This document shows positions 60,998 to 64,000 of a stretch of DNA of 64,000 nucleotides, piece after piece (within the stretch, counting starts at the first letter, position 1; the number at the start of each line of letters is the position of its first letter). The DNA lies in NCBI GenBank assembly GCA_964542535.1, contig CAZIUE010000015.1, positions 1 to 64,000 on the forward strand. The letters are read 5' to 3'. A program made the position numbers and the translations under genes. The notes under the pieces are model-generated. The model was not told where the DNA came from, searched no databases, and saw only the letters and a list, made by a program, of their open reading frames with translations. This stretch comes from Pseudopelobacter sp964542535 (GTDB lineage Bacteria; Desulfobacterota; Desulfuromonadia; Geobacterales; Pseudopelobacteraceae).

Positions 60998-63883
60998 ATG
61001 CCTGACACGGATACAAACGACATTGCCCGCTGCCGGAGGGTGGCCCAGGGCTGCTGCCTGGTCGCGGCCGCGATTGCCTTGATGGTCTGGCTGGCGCTGG
61101 CGCTGGGCATGCCCCGCGTGCCCGGCCAGGGGCGGCCGCTGGTCCTGATGGCCCCCGGAACGGTTCTTGCGACGCTTCTGTACGCGGGAGCGGGCTATAT
61201 CCTGATCGGTCAGGGGGAGGCCCGCCGGCCGCGGTTCTTCGCTGTTCTCATGTTTCTCTGCGGAGGGGGGGTAGCCCTGCTGTCGTTCCTGTTTCCCCTG
61301 GGGCCCTATCCCGGTTTCCGGCTTCCCGGTGTCGCTCCGGCCGCCGGGGCCATGCCCACCACTCTGGACAGTATGTCCCCCATTACCGCCATCAGTTTCT
61401 TGGTTGCCGGAATCGTCTTTGTGGCTGCCCCGGGCAACGGTGCTCCGGGGAGGTTCGGAGCCAAGGCGTCATTCTCGGTCACGCTCCTGTTCCTCACCGG
61501 ATACGTTACCCTTTTTCTGGCCTACCTGATGGGAACTCCCATGTTCTATGGCGACCGCCTGTTCCCCCCTTCGGCAACCGCCTGTCTGGCCTTCATGGCG
61601 CTCTGGTCCGCCCAGATCGTTCGTACACTGCCGGTCATCCAGTCTCCCGTTCATGAACCACTGCGCCTGGCGTACCCCCTGGTGGCGGGTTTTGTCCTGT
61701 TCGTGGCGACCGTGGTGGGCGCCGCGGTTTTCTACCATCGCAACATGGCCGACGAGCGCCTGCGGGAGGTGCAGGGGCGCCTTTCAGCCATCGCGGACCT
61801 GAAGTCCGGTGAAATCGCGCTCTGGCGGGACGAACGGCGTATCGACGCCGGTTTCTTCTTCCAGAACCGGGCCTTCAGCGCCATGGTGGAGTCGTACCTG
61901 CGCGCGACACCGCGGCAGGCAGGGAAGCACGTGCTGCACGTCTGGCTGGCGAGCGTCCGCGCCAACCACAAATATGACGGCGTGTACCTGCTGGACCCCG
62001 GCGGCCGCGACCGGCTGGGCTATTCCCCGGTCTCAGGTCCGTTTCCCCGCCCCTTGCTGGAAGGGGTCAACCAGGCCCGGCGTTCGGGCGGTATCACCTT
62101 CGTTGACCTGTACCGGGACGGAGGCCGGATCTCCATGGGGATCGTGGTACCGCTCTTCGACGCGGCACGGCAGCGCACCAGCATCGGTGCCCTTGTTCTG
62201 CGCATCGACCCGGAACGCTACCTGTATCCCTTTGTCAGGGTCTGGCCCACGGTGAGCAGTACCGCCGAAAGCCTGCTGGTGCGGAGGGAAGGGAACCAGG
62301 TGCTGTTCCTGAATGATGTGCGGTTTCTCAGGGGATCGGCCCTGAGGCTGCGGATTCCCCTGGACAGGCGGGACGTCCCCGCGGTCATGGCTGTTACCGG
62401 GCGGAGCGGCCTGGTGACCGGGGTCGATTACCGCGGCGCGGCCGTGCTGGCCTGCCTGCGCGCCATTCCCTCTTCCCCCTGGTATCTGGTGTCACGGATA
62501 GATTACGCCGAAGTGTACGGACCGCTCAGGGAACGGGCGCGCCTGACGGTGGCGCTGGTTACCGCTGTTCTCCTCAGCGCCGTCTGCGGTCTGGCCTTTG
62601 TCTGGAAGCAGCGCAATCTCGCCTTTGTCCGGCAGTCGGAACGGGACGCCCGGAGAAACAGGGAGCGTCTGCAGTGTCTGGTGAACGTCCTGCAGTATCA
62701 CGGCGACAGCATTACGGACATGATGGATTACGCCCTTTCCGAGATACTGAATTTGACAGGGAGCCGCTACGGTTACATATTTTATTACGATGAGCAGACC
62801 CGGCGGGCGACCCCTGCCGCATGGTCGAAGAACGTCCTTCCGGAATGCGGGGTTGATGAAGGGGAGGAGATGTGCCGCCTGGACCGGGCCGGCATCTGGG
62901 GGGACGTGGTTAGCCGCCGCGGGCCGGTACTGGTTAACAACTTCGGCGCGTCCGATGCGCTCACACATGGGTACCCGGAGCGGCATCCATCCCTGACCCG
63001 CTTTCTGAGCGTACCGGTAATCGACCAGGGACGGGTCGTGGCGCTGGCCGGAGTCGCGAACAAGGAAAGCGAGTACGACGATTCGGACCTGACCCAGTTC
63101 TCGCTGTTCATGGACGCAGTCTGGAAGGTGACCGAACGCAAACGTTCGGAGGACGAACTTCGCCAGAGGAACGCCGAGCTGGAACGCTTTACCTACACCG
63201 TCTCCCATGACCTGAAGAGTCCACTGGTAACTATCTCGGCCTTTCTGGGGTACCTGGAAGCCGATATCGCCGGAAATGACCGGGAACGCATCCGCAAGGA
63301 TATGGGGTATATCCGCACCGCCGCCGAGAAAATGGGGCTGCTTCTGGGAGAGTTGCTGGAATTCCTGCGGGTGGGGTGGGTGATCAGCAATCCGGAGCCG
63401 GTGGATGTTCAGGATCTTGTCCGTGAGACGCTGCTCCTGGTTGCCGGCCCGGTCAGCAGGCGCGGGGTGCGGGTCGAGGTGCTTCCCGACCGCCTTACCC
63501 TGGTGGGCGACCGCTCCCGTTTGGTGGAGATCTTCCAGAACCTGGTGGAGAATGCCGTCAAATACATGGGTAACCAGGCTGATCCGCTGATCGTGATCGG
63601 CACCGAGCAACAGGAGGGGGAAACCGTCTTTTTTGTCCGGGACAATGGCATGGGCATCGACCGGCGTTACCGGGAGAATATCTTCGGCATGTTCAACAAG
63701 CTGGATATGTCCAGCGAGGGGAGCGGCCTTGGTCTGGCGTTGGTCAGGCGCATCGTCGAGATGTACGGCGGCAGGATCTGGGTGGAGTCCGAGGGGAGGG
63801 AAGGGAGCGGTTCCTGCTTCCGGTTCACCCTGCCCAGGGCCCTGGGTAACGGCACGAGCGGGGGGGCGAACGGAAAACGATGA
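60998..63883 (+). CDS. Hybrid-sensor histidine kinase with membrane/Cache-like/GAF input
   Basis: A 961-aa sensor kinase. About seven hydrophobic helices (20-220) are followed by a periplasmic-type domain (about 250-510), a helix, a GAF domain (about 560-710), a HisKA with VSHDLKSPLVT (His about 737), and a HATPase with NLVENAVKY, RDNGMGID and GSGLGLALV. The first 700 residues are closely paralogous to the gene at 42043, for example AIADLKSGEIALWRDERRID and VWKQRNLAF compared with AIADLKLSEITFYRSERLVD and VWKQRNLAH. The stop overlaps the next start (ATGA), pairing it with a response regulator. Confidence 0.88.
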   Translation: MPDTDTNDIARCRRVAQGCCLVAAAIALMVWLALALGMPRVPGQGRPLVLMAPGTVLATLLYAGAGYILIGQGEARRPRFFAVLMFLCGGGVALLSFLFPLGPYPGFRLPGVAPAAGAMPTTLDSMSPITAISFLVAGIVFVAAPGNGAPGRFGAKASFSVTLLFLTGYVTLFLAYLMGTPMFYGDRLFPPSATACLAFMALWSAQIVRTLPVIQSPVHEPLRLAYPLVAGFVLFVATVVGAAVFYHRNMADERLREVQGRLSAIADLKSGEIALWRDERRIDAGFFFQNRAFSAMVESYLRATPRQAGKHVLHVWLASVRANHKYDGVYLLDPGGRDRLGYSPVSGPFPRPLLEGVNQARRSGGITFVDLYRDGGRISMGIVVPLFDAARQRTSIGALVLRIDPERYLYPFVRVWPTVSSTAESLLVRREGNQVLFLNDVRFLRGSALRLRIPLDRRDVPAVMAVTGRSGLVTGVDYRGAAVLACLRAIPSSPWYLVSRIDYAEVYGPLRERARLTVALVTAVLLSAVCGLAFVWKQRNLAFVRQSERDARRNRERLQCLVNVLQYHGDSITDMMDYALSEILNLTGSRYGYIFYYDEQTRRATPAAWSKNVLPECGVDEGEEMCRLDRAGIWGDVVSRRGPVLVNNFGASDALTHGYPERHPSLTRFLSVPVIDQGRVVALAGVANKESEYDDSDLTQFSLFMDAVWKVTERKRSEDELRQRNAELERFTYTVSHDLKSPLVTISAFLGYLEADIAGNDRERIRKDMGYIRTAAEKMGLLLGELLEFLRVGWVISNPEPVDVQDLVRETLLLVAGPVSRRGVRVEVLPDRLTLVGDRSRLVEIFQNLVENAVKYMGNQADPLIVIGTEQQEGETVFFVRDNGMGIDRRYRENIFGMFNKLDMSSEGSGLGLALVRRIVEMYGGRIWVESEGREGSGSCFRFTLPRALGNGTSGGANGKR

Positions 63884-64000
63884 AAATACGCATTGTCGAG
63901 GATGAAGGGGCCCATGCCGCGGCCATCTCCCGTTCGCTGGGAGCCGCGCTTTCCGATGCGACGATCGACGTCTGCGCCTCGCTGGCGGAATACCGGGCCA
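63880..64000 (+). CDS. Response regulator receiver protein, partial (cut by window end)
   Basis: The first 40 codons only. MKIRIVEDEGAHAAAISRSL has the acidic pocket (VEDE) of a receiver domain. The ATG overlaps the kinase stop, so translation is coupled and it is the cognate partner. Output domain not visible. Confidence 0.8.
   Translation, partial: MKIRIVEDEGAHAAAISRSLGAALSDATIDVCASLAEYRA

Noticed and set aside
1..64000. CRISPR arrays, prophage or rRNA genes
   Set aside because: No regularly spaced repeats, phage structural genes or rRNA signatures were seen.

Overview
The window is a roughly 60% GC chromosomal segment from a Gram-negative bacterium. It carries LPS-export genes (lptF/lptG), a NiFe-hydrogenase maturation operon, a lactate permease, a surE-pcm-rpoS-apt block and two very large membrane sensors. 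This mix looks most like an anaerobic Desulfuromonadota of the Geobacter/Pelobacter group. That placement is inferred from gene content and style; no search was run.

Layout. 1-6.4 kb: terminator of an upstream gene, then the complete hypABFCDE operon for NiFe(CN)2(CO) cofactor assembly. 6.7-9.0 kb: a YihY/BrkB membrane protein, a YgjP-like metalloprotease and a 43-residue membrane peptide. 9.1-17.9 kb: a one-directional operon behind a good sigma-70-like promoter. It has a cytidylyltransferase-like gene, a GNAT-like protein, a MobA-like NTP transferase, a HIT protein, a fatty acyl-AMP ligase, an NAD-dependent epimerase, an acyl carrier protein, a serine palmitoyltransferase-type enzyme and a GT4 glycosyltransferase. 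The gene set matches the Caulobacter ceramide pathway. 18.1-30.6 kb: surface-glycan genes, mostly on the minus strand, including an AT-rich, probably acquired block at 19.8-22.9 kb. 30.8-33.3 kb: an MsbA-like ABC exporter and an RMDN-like TPR protein. 33.4-37.6 kb: a head-group module (nucleotidyltransferase-like, lipid kinase, CDP-alcohol phosphatidyltransferase) with a divergent metallophosphoesterase. 37.6-41.3 kb: lptG, lptF and a lone Mur-ligase-like protein.

41.4-48.1 kb is a decayed or plastic stretch: an IS3-type transposase remnant, a frameshifted sensor/GGDEF/EAL/REC gene, a broken ADP-forming acyl-CoA synthetase, an AT-rich orphan ORF, a group II intron-like fragment and the 3' end of a large serine recombinase, ending at a tRNA-Arg(CCU) gene. 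48.2-52.7 kb: apt, rpoS, pcm, surE and a PIG3-type oxidoreductase. 53-64 kb: lactate permease, a SWIM/SNF2 helicase, an Rrf2 regulator, comF, a secreted cyclophilin, and a second giant sensor whose output is a histidine kinase, followed by the first codons of its response regulator.

The main story is a probable complete sphingolipid module. Ceramide-forming genes, kinase/phosphotransferase head-group genes, glycosyltransferases and an MsbA-like flippase all lie within about 28 kb, beside the LPS export permeases. Assignments come from motifs and gene neighbourhood; substrates remain inference.
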